The notes: generated by a model from the sequence alone, not told the origin. A stretch of DNA of 64,000 bases from Paraburkholderia caffeinitolerans (GCF_902859945.1 NZ_CADIKL010000003.1:246311-310310), one strand, 5' to 3'. Numbered from the stretch's first letter, positions 1-9,009 are shown. Translations and numbers: made by a program.

Positions 1-554
1 AACGGCGTGCTCGGAGCGCGCTTCGCCGGCGCCATGCGGCGAATGCCGTCGAAATGCTTGGCCCAGTAGGGGTTGGTCAAGTAATCGAGCCGCACTGTGC
101 CGCCTGTGGACGGCGCATTGACGAAGCGCAGCTTGCCGACATAAATGCCTACGTGGGAGTGCGGCCGGCCGGTCGTGTTGAAGAACACGAGGTCGCCAGC
201 CGCGATTTCGTCGGGATCGATGACCTCGCCGCGCTGACTAATGTCAGCCGTGGTGCGCGGCAGGTCCACTTGCGCCGAGCGCGCGAACACATACTTTACC
301 AAACCGCTGCAATCGAAGCCGCTGTCGGGCGTATTACCACCCCAGCGGTATGGAATGCCGACGAGGCTCATCGCCTGGATGGAGATTTCCTCGCGCCCGA
401 CGCTGTGATCGACGAAATTGGGGAAGCCCGGTGGCTTGGTGCGCCACGCGTTGGCGCTCGAGCCCGAACTTTCGCTGCGCGAGTTCTTCTGCGGCGCGCT
501 GGAGCACGCTGCAAGAAAGACCACGATCAGTAAGGGAAGCCAGAGTCGCCGCAT
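1..554 (-). CDS. NlpC/P60 family lipoprotein, C40 peptidase (3' end outside window)
   Basis: Probable peptidoglycan endopeptidase anchored in the envelope as a lipoprotein. Reading the minus strand from an ATG at 554 gives a short signal peptide with a lipobox (L-A-A-C, Cys17), a Ser-rich linker, then an NlpC/P60 domain from about residue 58. The catalytic Cys is in G-F-D-C-S-G (Cys82) and the catalytic His in S-H-V-G-I-Y (His134). Family knowledge: such enzymes cut the D-Glu to diamino acid bond in stem peptides. About 184 codons are visible and the stop lies to the left of the window. No clear ribosome binding site precedes the ATG. The frame is open to the window edge, which supports a real gene cut by the boundary. 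The exact substrate cannot be read from sequence. Confidence 0.9.
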   Translation of the reverse strand, partial: MRRLWLPLLIVVFLAACSSAPQKNSRSESSGSSANAWRTKPPGFPNFVDHSVGREEISIQAMSLVGIPYRWGGNTPDSGFDCSGLVKYVFARSAQVDLPRTTADISQRGEVIDPDEIAAGDLVFFNTTGRPHSHVGIYVGKLRFVNAPSTGGTVRLDYLTNPYWAKHFDGIRRMAPAKRAPSTP

Positions 555-723
555 GAAAAATACAACCGGCAAACGCCGAGCATTTGCCATTGGGGAAAAC
601 CGGTAATGAGCGGATGGTAGCCCGCCGAACATGGCTTCGGCAAGAATTCTTCACAACTTACTTGAAGTTTGCAGGTGGGCTGTTGCCGGTTCGGCACGCC
701 GAAGCGCGCTTCGACGGATAAAA

Positions 724-757
724 AAAGACCGTATCCGGTTGCCCGGATACGGTCTTT
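724..757 (-). terminator. Intrinsic terminator of phoH
   Basis: A perfect 15-bp stem (724-738 with 743-757) closes on a TTGC loop. On the minus strand the stem is followed by a run of T, so it fits a rho-independent terminator 43 bp downstream of the phoH stop. Confidence 0.85.
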
Positions 758-799
758 GGGGATGCGGGTAGCGCTTCGAGAAGCGCTGCAAGCGTGGCT

Positions 800-2641
800 T
801 TACAGAATGTCCGATGCGTAATCGGCGAGACGCGAGCGTTCGCCGCGCGCGAGCGTCACGTGGCCGCTATGCGCCCAACCCTTGAAGCGGTCGACTACAT
901 AGGTGAGGCCGGAGCTGCCTTCGGTCAGATACGGCGTGTCGATCTGCGCGATGTTGCCCAGGCACACGATCTTCGTGCCCGGACCGGCGCGCGTGACGAG
1001 CGTCTTCATCTGCTTGGGCGTCAGGTTCTGCGCCTCGTCGATGATCAGATACTTGTCCACGAACGTGCGGCCGCGCATGAAGTTCATGCTCTTGACCTTC
1101 AGGCGCGAGCGGATCAGTTCCTGGGTCGCGGCGCGGCCCCATTCGCCGGCGGCATCGTCGGTTTTCTGGAGCACTTCGAGGTTGTCGTCGAAGGCGCCCA
1201 TCCACGGCTGCATCTTTTCCTCTTCGGTGCCGGGCAGGAAGCCGATGTCTTCGCCTACCGGCACCGTCGCGCGCGTCACGATGATCTCGTTGTAGCGCTT
1301 GTCGTCGAGCACTTGGGCGAGGCCCGCCGCGAGCGCGACGAGCGTCTTGCCCGTGCCGGCCTGACCGAGCAGCGTGACGAAGTCGATCTCGGGGTTCATC
1401 AGCAGGTTCAGCGCGAAATTTTGCTCACGGTTGCGCGCCGTGATGCCCCACACGTTGTTCTTGTGGTGGCCATAGTCGCGCAAGGTTTGCAGCAGCGCCG
1501 TCTTGCCGTTGAGCTCGCGCACGATCGCGTGGAACGTGGGCTCGCCGTTCTGCGGCTCCAGATAGACGAACTCGTTCACGAGCATCGAGAGGCACTCGGG
1601 ACCCGTCACGCGGTAATACGTGGTGCCGGTCTTGGTGTCCTGCCAGGACTCCATGCCCTTCGCGTGCTTGGTCCAGAAGTCCTGCGGCAGCGCGCGGATG
1701 CCCGAGTAGAGCAGGTCCTTGTCTTCGAGAACCTGGTCATTGAAGTAGTCTTCGGCGGGCAGGCCGAGCGCGTGCGCCTTGATGCGCATGTTGATGTCTT
1801 TCGACACTAGCACGACGAGGCTGTCCGGCCGGTCGCGCTGCAGCGCGCGCACGACGCCGAGAATCTGGTTGTCGGCCTTGCCTTCGGGCAGGCCGTCGAC
1901 CGGATCGATGTGCGTGAGCGTGGTCTGGAAGTACAGACGCCCGAGCGCCTCGCGGCTGCCGAGCCGGTCGAGCGAGATGCCTTCCGAGATCGGGCCCGCG
2001 TTCGCGACGAGCTGATCGAGCGTGCGGCTCACCTGACGCGCATTGCGCGCCACTTCCGACATGCCCTTCTTGTGGTTGTCGAGCTCTTCCAGCGTCATCA
2101 TCGGCAGGAAGACGTCGTGTTCCTCGAAGCGGAACAGGCAGGTCGGATCGTGCATCAGCACGTTCGTGTCGAGCACGAAGAGCTTCTGGACCTCCATGGT
2201 TTCTTCGGGGTGCAGGCGCTTCTTCGTGCTGGTGCGCGGCGCGCTTGCGGTGGTGCTGCCGGTCGTTTTGGCCGCAGGCGATTTTCCGCCGCGCGCCACG
2301 GGTGCGGCGGGCGCTTCGATTTGCGGCTCGGCATGCGCTTGCACCGGCTGCAGCAGCGCCGCGGTTTGCTGTTTGCGTTTTCGCGCCGGCGCCGGTGCGA
2401 TCGGTTCGAGCGCTGCGAGTTCGGCGCTGGCAGTGTGCATGGGCACGGTGCGCAGCGTGGTTGCCGCATTGGCGGCGAGGGTCATCGGCTCGGCGACGCT
2501 GTCCGCGCCGTAGTCGGCGACATCGGCGGCGTCGTTCTCGCTCGCTGTTTTGCGCGTGCTGCGCGTCGTGCGCGCACGGGCCTTGTATTCATCGGGCGGC
2601 AGCAGGTTGCCGAGCTTGCTGGGGGGGGTAGGCAAAGGCAT
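800..2641 (-). CDS. phoH: PhoH family protein with N-terminal PIN domain
   Basis: Predicted cytoplasmic PIN-PhoH protein of 613 aa: an RNase-type PIN domain fused to a P-loop ATPase/helicase. Residues 1-150 are a low-complexity Ala/Pro/Lys-rich extension. The PIN domain starts near residue 153 (V-L-D-T-N-V-L-M-H-D holds the first acidic residue). The PhoH ATPase has Walker A G-Q-A-G-T-G-K-T at 426-433 and Walker B L-I-I-D-E-A near 532. Family knowledge: PIN-PhoH proteins (PhoH2) couple RNA unwinding with cleavage; the cellular target here is unknown. The ATG is preceded by GAGGGA at a good distance, which fixes the start. An 8-bp C run (G8 at 2621-2628 on the plus strand) lies in codons 5-7. 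A terminator follows at 724-757, so the gene is probably monocistronic. Confidence 0.93.
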   Translation of the reverse strand: MPLPTPPSKLGNLLPPDEYKARARTTRSTRKTASENDAADVADYGADSVAEPMTLAANAATTLRTVPMHTASAELAALEPIAPAPARKRKQQTAALLQPVQAHAEPQIEAPAAPVARGGKSPAAKTTGSTTASAPRTSTKKRLHPEETMEVQKLFVLDTNVLMHDPTCLFRFEEHDVFLPMMTLEELDNHKKGMSEVARNARQVSRTLDQLVANAGPISEGISLDRLGSREALGRLYFQTTLTHIDPVDGLPEGKADNQILGVVRALQRDRPDSLVVLVSKDINMRIKAHALGLPAEDYFNDQVLEDKDLLYSGIRALPQDFWTKHAKGMESWQDTKTGTTYYRVTGPECLSMLVNEFVYLEPQNGEPTFHAIVRELNGKTALLQTLRDYGHHKNNVWGITARNREQNFALNLLMNPEIDFVTLLGQAGTGKTLVALAAGLAQVLDDKRYNEIIVTRATVPVGEDIGFLPGTEEEKMQPWMGAFDDNLEVLQKTDDAAGEWGRAATQELIRSRLKVKSMNFMRGRTFVDKYLIIDEAQNLTPKQMKTLVTRAGPGTKIVCLGNIAQIDTPYLTEGSSGLTYVVDRFKGWAHSGHVTLARGERSRLADYASDIL

Positions 2642-2871
2642 GGTGTCCCTCGAAAAAATCGGGTCGAGTGGTCGCGGTGTTAAACCGTACGGTGCGCTTT
2701 CGGGCGGAGCGTGCGGATGCCGGGTAGGCGTCCGCCGTGACCGCGCTTGGGTGCGCGCTCAGGTCTGAAAATGCCGGTTCGCCTGTTTTTCGATCGGCTC
2801 CTTGACGTTGACGCGCGCCGGGTCGCTAATCCGGTACGACGTGGAGGGAGTGACAGCTAACAAAGATGCAA
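2642..2871. other. Non-coding leader region of phoH
   Basis: The stretch between the phoH start and the terminator at 2878-2911 should hold the phoH promoter on the minus strand. I see no convincing -35/-10 pair and no conserved protein in any frame. Confidence 0.4.
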
Positions 2872-3027
2872 ACAAAAAAGCCGCTCCCCCGGGTGACGAG
2901 GCAAGCGGCTTGACTGCTTTAATGGCGCGTTGCCCCGGATGCGCTGAAGCGGTCATCCTGTGACCGTTCTCAAGACCGCGCGGGCGTGGCAAATGCGACA
3001 AAAAATGGGGTGGACAGGCACTCATTG
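2872..3027 (-). ncRNA. Candidate small RNA between bcp and phoH
   Basis: Inferred from three signals on the minus strand. A sigma70-like promoter (TGTACA, 17-bp spacer, TATATT; 3062-3034) overlaps the 3' end of bcp. A stable hairpin at 2950-2966 has a CGGTCA stem and a CAGGA loop. An intrinsic terminator at 2878-2911 ends in a T run. Start near 3027 and stop near 2872 would give an RNA of about 155 nt. It could instead be a bcp 3' UTR product, since the terminator would also serve bcp. I do not recognise an RNA family. Confidence 0.35.
2878..2911 (-). terminator. Intrinsic terminator downstream of bcp / candidate small RNA
   Basis: Inverted repeat AAGCCGCT/AGCGGCTT (2878-2885 and 2904-2911) with a GC-rich loop. 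On the minus strand it is followed by TTTTGTTT. Confidence 0.75.
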
Positions 3028-3033
3028 CAGCCC

Positions 3034-3062
3034 AATATAACGCGCCTCACAGCGCTTGTACA
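3034..3062 (-). promoter_or_regulatory. Sigma70-like promoter at the 3' end of bcp
   Basis: On the minus strand TGTACA (3062-3057) and TATATT (3039-3034) are separated by exactly 17 bp. They match the consensus at 4/6 and 5/6 positions. The pair points at the candidate small RNA and not at any visible gene start. Confidence 0.45.
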
Positions 3063-3517
3063 GCCTCCAGGACCTCCTCGACATGGCCCGGCACCTTGAG
3101 CCCGCGCCACTCCTGGCGCAGCACACCGCTGGCGTCGATGAGGAACGTGGAGCGCTCGATTCCTCTCACTTCTTTGCCATACATTTTCTTCATTTTGATG
3201 ACGTTGAAGAGCGAGCAGAGCGCTTCGTCGCCATCTGATACCAAGGTAAACGGCAATTCGAGTTTGGTCTTGAAATTCTCGTGCGAGCGCACGCTGTCGC
3301 GCGAGACGCCCACGATCGTCGCGCCCGCCTTCTTGAACTTCGGATAGAGGTCGCGGAACTCCATGCCTTCGCGCGTACAGCCGGGCGTGTTGTCCTTCGG
3401 GTAGAAGTACAGCACGATCTTCTTGCCCTTGAGGCTCGAGAGCGTGAAGTCGCCGCCGGTGGCGGGTGCGGTGAAATCGGGAACGGGTTGGTCGACTGCG
3501 ATGGTCACGTCAGGCAC
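3047..3517 (-). CDS. bcp: Thioredoxin-dependent peroxiredoxin (BCP/PrxQ family)
   Basis: Thiol peroxidase of 156 aa that reduces H2O2 and organic peroxides in the cytoplasm. The thioredoxin fold covers nearly the whole protein. The peroxidatic cysteine is Cys47 in the motif N-T-P-G-C-T-R-E. E. coli BCP has a resolving Cys five residues later; here that position is not Cys, and the only other Cys is Cys101. The protein is therefore 1-Cys or uses an unusual partner. Start is GTG at 3517 with AGGAGA upstream. The gene lies between arnD and phoH on the same strand. A promoter-like element inside its 3' end may start a small RNA. Confidence 0.95.
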   Translation of the reverse strand: MPDVTIAVDQPVPDFTAPATGGDFTLSSLKGKKIVLYFYPKDNTPGCTREGMEFRDLYPKFKKAGATIVGVSRDSVRSHENFKTKLELPFTLVSDGDEALCSLFNVIKMKKMYGKEVRGIERSTFLIDASGVLRQEWRGLKVPGHVEEVLEAVQAL

Positions 3518-3603
3518 GTGGCTCTCCTGTTGTTATGGGCTCGCATGGGCGGCGCAGCGCAGTCTCGTGCACGCTGCGCCGCGGCATCGCCATGCAGCGG
3601 ATT

Positions 3604-4500
3604 TCAGTCGGGCTGGACGATCAACTGGCCCGAGCGGCCGGCGATCTCGCCCCAGGTGACAGGGTACGATGGCAGCGAATCCGGGTCCAGCGCCGCATGG
3701 TAGTCGCCCATCGTGGCAAACGTATGGCCCTGCGCGCGCCAGCCGGCGAGCAGTTGCTCGAACACCGGCGCGAGCTTCTGACCTTCGAGCTCGGCGTGCA
3801 GCGTGAACACCTGGTCGTGCGGATTGTGCTCGGTGCGCTTGAGCAGCCACGCGGCGACGTTGTCGATGTCCACGCCGTCCACGCCCAGCACTTCGTCGAG
3901 CGTGGGCAGCGTGGTGGGCATCTGCACGTGGTTGAGCGTGCGCCCGCGCACCACGGGGCGATACGGCGAATGCCCGCGTCCGTCCGAGGCGTACTGCATG
4001 CCCCACGCGTCGATCTGCTCGAACGCGGCCTCGTTCATCTGCCAGCCCGCCGCGCCATGCGTGACCGGCGCGGTGCCGAAGATCCGCGCGAAGCGCTCGT
4101 GGCTCTTGTTCATCTCGCGCGCGGTCCAGTCGGGCTCGCGGTTGCGCACGTTGTCCTGCCAGTAGACGTGATCCCACGTGTGAATGCCGCATTCGAAGCC
4201 GGCTTCGTGGATCGCGCGCATCTCGGCCGCAGCGCGCACGCCGATGTCGGGGCCGGGCAGCAGCACGCCGTACATCAGCTGCTTCACGCCGTAGTGTTCC
4301 ACCACGGACGTGCGCGAGACCTTCTTGAGAAAGCCAGGCCGGAACACGCGGCGCAGCGCCCAGCCGGTGTGGTCCGGGCCGAGGCTGAAGAGGAACGTCG
4401 CGCGTGCCTTGTAGCGGTCGAAGATGCGTGCGAGATTCGGCACGCCTTCGCGCGTGCCGCGCAGCGTGTCGACGTCGATTTTCAGGACGATGCGGGCCAA
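3604..4500 (-). CDS. arnD: 4-deoxy-4-formamido-L-arabinose-phosphoundecaprenol deformylase ArnD
   Basis: Polysaccharide deacetylase-fold (NodB-like) enzyme of 298 aa. It removes the formyl group from undecaprenyl phosphate-L-Ara4FN on the inner face of the membrane, leaving Ara4N ready for flipping. The N-terminal K-I-D-V-D-T-L-R-G motif carries the metal-binding Asp residues, and H-T-W-D-H near residue 106 gives the His ligands. Length fits ArnD. The chosen start is TTG at 4500, 16 bp after the dehydrogenase gene stop, with AAGGGA upstream. It is the last gene of the arn run. No terminator is visible before bcp. Confidence 0.95.
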   Translation of the reverse strand: MARIVLKIDVDTLRGTREGVPNLARIFDRYKARATFLFSLGPDHTGWALRRVFRPGFLKKVSRTSVVEHYGVKQLMYGVLLPGPDIGVRAAAEMRAIHEAGFECGIHTWDHVYWQDNVRNREPDWTAREMNKSHERFARIFGTAPVTHGAAGWQMNEAAFEQIDAWGMQYASDGRGHSPYRPVVRGRTLNHVQMPTTLPTLDEVLGVDGVDIDNVAAWLLKRTEHNPHDQVFTLHAELEGQKLAPVFEQLLAGWRAQGHTFATMGDYHAALDPDSLPSYPVTWGEIAGRSGQLIVQPD

Positions 4501-4516
4501 GGAGCGCGTCCCTTGC

Positions 4517-5563
4517 TTATTGCTGCTCGACCAGCGCGCGTGCTTCGGCCACGTGGCCGCGGTACGCTTCGAAGATCTTGCGCAGTGCTTCGTCGAAAGT
4601 CGACTTCGGCGCCCAGCTGAGTTCCTGCATCGTGTTCTCGATCTTCGGCACGCGGTTCTGCACGTCTTGATAGCCCGCGCCGTAGTACGCGTCCGACGAC
4701 GTTTCGACGAGCTGGACCTTCTTGGCCGTTTCGGCGTACTCGGGGAACTCGGCCGCGAGCGCGAGCATCTTGTGCGCGAGTTCGCGCACCGAGAAGTTGT
4801 TGGTCGGGTTGCCGATGTTGTAGATCTTGCCCGTGGCGACGCCGTCCTTGTTCTCGATGATCTTCATGAGCGCTTCGATGCCGTCGTCGATGTCGGTGAA
4901 CGCGCGTTTTTGCGCGCCGCCGTCGACGAGGCTGATGTTCTCGCCGCGCACGATGTGGCCGAGGAACTGCGTCACGACGCGCGACGAACCTTCCTTCGGC
5001 GTGTAGATCGAGTCGAGGCCCGGGCCGATCCAGTTGAACGGACGGAACAGCGTGAAGTTCAGGCCTTCCATGCCGTAACCCCAGATCACGCGGTCCATGA
5101 GCTGCTTGGAGCACGCGTAGATCCAGCGCGGCTTGTTGATCGGGCCATAGGTCAGCGCCGAGGCGTCCGGGTCGAACTGCTCGTCGGAGCACATGCCGTA
5201 GACCTCGGAGGTCGACGGGAAGACCAGATGCTTGCCGTACTTCACCGCCGAACGCACGATCGGCAGGTTCGCCTCGAAGTCGAGTTCGAACACGCGCAGC
5301 GGCTGCTGCACGTAAGTCGCGGGCGTGGCGATCGCCACCAGCGGCAGGATCACGTCGCACTTCTTGACGTGGTACTCGACCCACTCCTTGTTGATCGTGA
5401 TGTCGCCTTCGAAGAAGTGCATCCGTTCATGCTTGACGAGATCGCCGAGGCGGTCCGTTTGCATGTCCATCCCGAACACTTCCCAGTTCGTGGTTTCGAG
5501 GATGCGCTTGGAGAGGTGATGGCCGATAAAGCCGTTCACACCCAGGATCAGGACTTTTTTCAT
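4517..5563 (-). CDS. arnA: UDP-glucuronic acid dehydrogenase/decarboxylase (ArnA C-terminal half as a separate protein)
   Basis: Short-chain dehydrogenase/epimerase-fold protein of 348 aa equal to the C-terminal domain of E. coli ArnA. It oxidises UDP-glucuronic acid at C4 with NAD and decarboxylates it to UDP-Ara4O. The Rossmann motif is G-V-N-G-F-I-G at residues 8-14. The catalytic region S-T-S-E-V-Y-G and the Y-A-C-S-K (YxxxK) motif follow. In E. coli this domain is fused to the formyltransferase; here it is a stand-alone gene whose ATG overlaps the formyltransferase stop by 4 bp (ATGA), so the two are likely translationally coupled. Confidence 0.94.
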   Translation of the reverse strand: MKKVLILGVNGFIGHHLSKRILETTNWEVFGMDMQTDRLGDLVKHERMHFFEGDITINKEWVEYHVKKCDVILPLVAIATPATYVQQPLRVFELDFEANLPIVRSAVKYGKHLVFPSTSEVYGMCSDEQFDPDASALTYGPINKPRWIYACSKQLMDRVIWGYGMEGLNFTLFRPFNWIGPGLDSIYTPKEGSSRVVTQFLGHIVRGENISLVDGGAQKRAFTDIDDGIEALMKIIENKDGVATGKIYNIGNPTNNFSVRELAHKMLALAAEFPEYAETAKKVQLVETSSDAYYGAGYQDVQNRVPKIENTMQELSWAPKSTFDEALRKIFEAYRGHVAEARALVEQQ

Positions 5564-6504
5564 GGACGGGGGACAGATGAAGTGAGTTCGGAGAACGCGG
5601 CGGGGGTAACGATGGTCTCTTGACCATTCTGCTGGCGCCGCAGCTCGTGGATCGCGATTGCGCGGCCGTCGCCGCAGACGGCGAAAAGCGCATTATCGCT
5701 TACGTGGATACCGGGGGGCAATCCGGCTAGCTTCGACAGATCGGTGCCGGGGCGCGCCATGCGCGCGCGGGCGATCACGAAGCGCTCGCTGCCGATGTCG
5801 GTGAACGCGCCGGGATAGGGCGGCGCGACTGCGCGGATCAGGTTGTAGACGTCCTGCGCGCGCTGCATGAAATCGAGGCGGCCGTCCTCGGGCTTGCGCC
5901 CGCCGTAGTAGCTGCCGTGCGAGAGATCGTTCGGCAGATGCGGCGCCTCGCCCGCGATCAGCGCGGGCAGCACGCGCCAGAGCGTCTGTTCGGCGGCCAC
6001 GGTCACTTTGTCGAACACCATTGCGGCCGTGTCGTCGGGCAGGATCGGCACGGGCGTTTGCGCGATGATTGCGCCCGCATCGGGCTTGGCGGCCATCTCG
6101 TGGAGCGTCGCGCCGGTCTCGGTCTCGCCCTTGATAACGGCCCAGTTGGTGGGCACGCGGCCGCGATACTTCGGCAGCAGCGAGCCGTGCACGTTGTAGG
6201 CGCCGCGCGGAGCGATCGCGAGCAGGTCCACCGGCAGCATGTGCCGGTAGTAGAACGAGAAGATGAAGTCGGGCCGCGCGGCGGCAACGGCCGCGCGCAG
6301 TTCGGGGCCCTTTGGATCGGCGGGCGTGATGACGTCGATACCATGTTCCTCGGCCACCGACTTCACGCTGCCGAACCAGATGTTCTCGGTCGGGCTGTCC
6401 TCGTGCGTGACGACGAGCGCGACGTCCACGCCGCGCGCGAGTAGCACCTGCAGGCAACGCACGCCCACATTGTGATAGGCGAAAACGACGGCACGCGGCT
6501 TCAT
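5560..6504 (-). CDS. UDP-Ara4N formyltransferase (ArnA N-terminal half as a separate protein)
   Basis: Formyltransferase of 314 aa equal to the N-terminal domain of ArnA. It adds a formyl group from N10-formyltetrahydrofolate to UDP-L-Ara4N. The family signature [13 protein letters not shown] lies near residue 101-113, with the catalytic Asn and His, and the third catalytic residue is the Asp in K-P-D-A-G near residue 139. An OB-fold-like C-terminal part follows. The start is the ATG at 6504, which overlaps the arnC stop by 4 bp; the frame is open further upstream but that part has no homology-like sequence. The downstream end overlaps the dehydrogenase gene in the same way. Confidence 0.94.
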   Translation of the reverse strand: MKPRAVVFAYHNVGVRCLQVLLARGVDVALVVTHEDSPTENIWFGSVKSVAEEHGIDVITPADPKGPELRAAVAAARPDFIFSFYYRHMLPVDLLAIAPRGAYNVHGSLLPKYRGRVPTNWAVIKGETETGATLHEMAAKPDAGAIIAQTPVPILPDDTAAMVFDKVTVAAEQTLWRVLPALIAGEAPHLPNDLSHGSYYGGRKPEDGRLDFMQRAQDVYNLIRAVAPPYPGAFTDIGSERFVIARARMARPGTDLSKLAGLPPGIHVSDNALFAVCGDGRAIAIHELRRQQNGQETIVTPAAFSELTSSVPRP

Positions 6505-7595
6505 GACTGTGCCCCTCGCTGTGTGCCCGGGTTTGCGCCTTGATTTGCGGCGGGTCCGGTGCCGATGTTGAGCGACGCCTGCACGCCCTGGACGACGTCC
6601 TGGCGCGGCACGCCCATTACTTCGCGGCCATTGCGCTCTTCGAGGATCGTCTGCACGAGATAGCGCGGACGCGCGCGCACTTGCTGATAGATGCGGCCGA
6701 TGTATTCGCCGAGCAGGCCGAGCGCGAAGATGATCACGCCGAGCAGGAAGAACGTGATGGCGAACAGCGTGAACACGCCTTGCACTTCCGCGCCGAGGAT
6801 AAAGCGGCGAATCAGCAGCAAGATGAAGAGGCCCGCCGAGCCGAGCGAGAGAATCACGCCGATGAACGAGAGCCACTGCAGCGGCACGACCGAGAAGCCG
6901 GTCACGAGGTCGAAGTTTAGCCGGATCAGGCTATAGAGCGAATACTTCGATTCGCCCGCGAAGCGTTCTTCGTGCGCGACATCGACTTCTACCGGGTTCT
7001 GCGCGAACGTATAGGCGAGCGCCGGAATGAAGGTGTTGATCTCGCCGCAGCGGTTGATCGTGTCGATGATGTGGCGGTTGTAGGCGCGCAGCATGCAGCC
7101 CTGGTCCGTCATCTTGATGCGCGTGATGCGCTCGCGCAGGCGGTTCATCATCTGCGAGGCCTTGCGGCGCCACAGGCTGTCCTGGCGTTGCATGCGAATG
7201 GTGCCGACGTAGTCGTAGCCTTCGCGCATCTTCTCGACCAGCTTGCCGATTTCTTCGGGCGGGTTCTGCAGGTCGGCATCGAGCGTGATGACGATTTCGC
7301 CGCGCGCCTGTTCGAAGCCCGCGAGAATCGCCATGTGCTGGCCGTAGTTGCCGTTGAGCAGGATCGCGCGCGTCGTGTCGGGCCGGGCGCGGAACTGCTC
7401 GGCGAGCATCGCGGCCGAGCGGTCGCGGCTGCCGTCGTTGATGAAAATGATTTCGTACGAGGTGCCGAGCGCGTCGAGCGCCGGGTACAGGCGCGCGAAC
7501 AGCGCGGCGAGTCCCGCTTCCTCGTTGTAGACCGGAATGATGACCGAGACTTCCGGCGACTCCGGGGTCAAGGTGCGTTGTTCCGTTTGGGTCAT
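6501..7595 (-). CDS. arnC: Undecaprenyl-phosphate 4-deoxy-4-formamido-L-arabinose transferase ArnC
   Basis: GT2-family glycosyltransferase of 364 aa that moves L-Ara4FN from UDP to undecaprenyl phosphate. The N-terminal GT-A domain starts with V-S-V-I-I-P-V-Y-N-E-E near residue 16. The metal/UDP-binding D-A-D motif is near residue 115, and the Q-x-x-R-x type acceptor region follows. Two strongly hydrophobic segments near residues 240-310 anchor it in the inner membrane. The C-terminal tail is low complexity. ATG at 7595. It is separated from arnB by 120 bp and coupled to the next gene by a 4-bp overlap. Confidence 0.94.
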   Translation of the reverse strand: MTQTEQRTLTPESPEVSVIIPVYNEEAGLAALFARLYPALDALGTSYEIIFINDGSRDRSAAMLAEQFRARPDTTRAILLNGNYGQHMAILAGFEQARGEIVITLDADLQNPPEEIGKLVEKMREGYDYVGTIRMQRQDSLWRRKASQMMNRLRERITRIKMTDQGCMLRAYNRHIIDTINRCGEINTFIPALAYTFAQNPVEVDVAHEERFAGESKYSLYSLIRLNFDLVTGFSVVPLQWLSFIGVILSLGSAGLFILLLIRRFILGAEVQGVFTLFAITFFLLGVIIFALGLLGEYIGRIYQQVRARPRYLVQTILEERNGREVMGVPRQDVVQGVQASLNIGTGPAANQGANPGTQRGAQS

Positions 7596-7715
7596 GAGTG
7601 CGTCTTTTCCGTTCTGGTAATGCGTGTAATTGGCGTCGAAATTGCCGCTCTCAAGCGAGTGCGTCCCCCCTGGGCTACCGCACCCGCGTGCCTGAATCCC
7701 GTGTGAAGCGCCAGG

Positions 7716-8891
7716 TCAGGCGGCGGCGCCGACTGCGTACTGCGTGCAGATGTCGTCGACGGCGCGGCACACCCGCGCCACGTCGGCGACGCTCATCTGC
7801 GTGAAGAGCGGCAGCGTGACCGTGGTCGCGCCGAACCGCTCGGCGTGCGGGAACATGCCCGCACGGAAACCTTTCTCGCGATAGAGCGTGAAGAGGTGGA
7901 TGGCCGGGTAGTGCACGCCCGAGCCGATGCCGCGCTCCTGGAGCTGCTCCATGAAGCCCGCGCGGTCGAGCGTGAGCTGCTCTAGCGGCAGCGTGATCTG
8001 GAACATGTGCCAGTTGCTGTTAGTGAAGTCCGCAACCGGCAGGCCCACGCCGAGCTTCACGGCAGCGCTGCCCTCGAAGCCCGTGAAATAGGCATGCGCG
8101 AGCTTGCGGCGCTGCTCGGTGAAACGCTCGATGTGCTTGAGCTGGCCGAGGCCCACGCGCGCCGCGACGTCCGTGAGATTGTACTTGCCGCCGAGCACGT
8201 CGCAGTCCATGCCGTCGAAGCCCTTGCGCGTGATGCCCTGCAGGCGATACTTGCGGGCGAGCTCCGCTTCGTCCGCGTTGTTGAGCACGAGCGCGCCGCC
8301 TTCGATCGACGTGAGGTTCTTGTTGGGGTGGAAGCTGAACGAGACGATGTCGCCGATCGCGCCGATGCGCTTACCGTTCCACGTCGAGCCGAACGCCTGC
8401 GCGGCGTCTTCGATCACGCGCAGCTTGTGCTGGCGGGCGATGGCGTAGAGGCGGTCCATGTCGACGGGCATACCGGCGAGGTAGACGGGGATGATCGCTT
8501 TCGTGCGCGGCGTGATGGCCGCTTCGAGCTTGTCGAGGTCGATGTTGCGCGTGACGGGGTCGATGTCGGCGAACACGGGCGTCGCGCCCACTTCGTAGAC
8601 CACGTTGCTGGTGGCGACCCACGAGGCGGGCGTGGTGATGACTTCGTCGCCGGGGCCCACGCCCGCGATGCGCAGGCCGATTTCGAGCGTCGCGGTGCCC
8701 GAGTTGAAGGTGCGCACCGGGCGGCCGCCGCAGTACTCGGAGAGCGCGGCCTCGAACGCCTGGTTCTGCGGGCCGGTCGTGATCCAGCCCGAGCGCAGCA
8801 CGTCGGCGACGCCCGCGATGGTTTCTTCGTCGATCTCGGGCTTGACGAACGGCAGGAACGGAACGGAAGACTGCGCGGATGACTGGGTCAT
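7716..8891 (-). CDS. arnB: UDP-4-amino-4-deoxy-L-arabinose--oxoglutarate aminotransferase ArnB
   Basis: PLP-dependent aminotransferase (DegT/DnrJ/EryC1 family), 391 aa, that converts UDP-Ara4O to UDP-L-Ara4N with glutamate as donor. The PLP lysine lies in S-F-H-P-N-K-N-L-T-S. The substrate-side motif R-S-G-W-I-T-T-G-P is near the N terminus, as in ArnB. Start chosen at the ATG at 8891 because it gives the family's usual length; a longer frame begins at 8960 but adds only non-conserved residues. The upstream neighbour is the small flippase gene and the downstream one arnC. Confidence 0.94.
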   Translation of the reverse strand: MTQSSAQSSVPFLPFVKPEIDEETIAGVADVLRSGWITTGPQNQAFEAALSEYCGGRPVRTFNSGTATLEIGLRIAGVGPGDEVITTPASWVATSNVVYEVGATPVFADIDPVTRNIDLDKLEAAITPRTKAIIPVYLAGMPVDMDRLYAIARQHKLRVIEDAAQAFGSTWNGKRIGAIGDIVSFSFHPNKNLTSIEGGALVLNNADEAELARKYRLQGITRKGFDGMDCDVLGGKYNLTDVAARVGLGQLKHIERFTEQRRKLAHAYFTGFEGSAAVKLGVGLPVADFTNSNWHMFQITLPLEQLTLDRAGFMEQLQERGIGSGVHYPAIHLFTLYREKGFRAGMFPHAERFGATTVTLPLFTQMSVADVARVCRAVDDICTQYAVGAAA

Positions 8892-9009
8892 GAGTGCTTT
8901 GCTCGTGAGAACGTCAGAAAAAATCGGAATTCGGCTGCGGTGCAAGGATGCCAGAGACACGCAGGCACGCCTCGATGCGTGCCCGGGCGTGCTACGGTGC
9001 GCTGCATCA

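Noticed and set aside
794..1810. Long plus-strand open frame (338 aa) opposite phoH
   Set aside because: It is antisense to a gene with clear PIN and PhoH motifs. High GC makes long shadow frames common; the predicted peptide is Arg/Ala/Val-rich with no family motif.
2759..3025. 88-aa minus-strand frame starting near 3025
   Set aside because: It runs through the terminator at 2878-2911 and has no ribosome binding site or family motif. The region is better read as non-coding.
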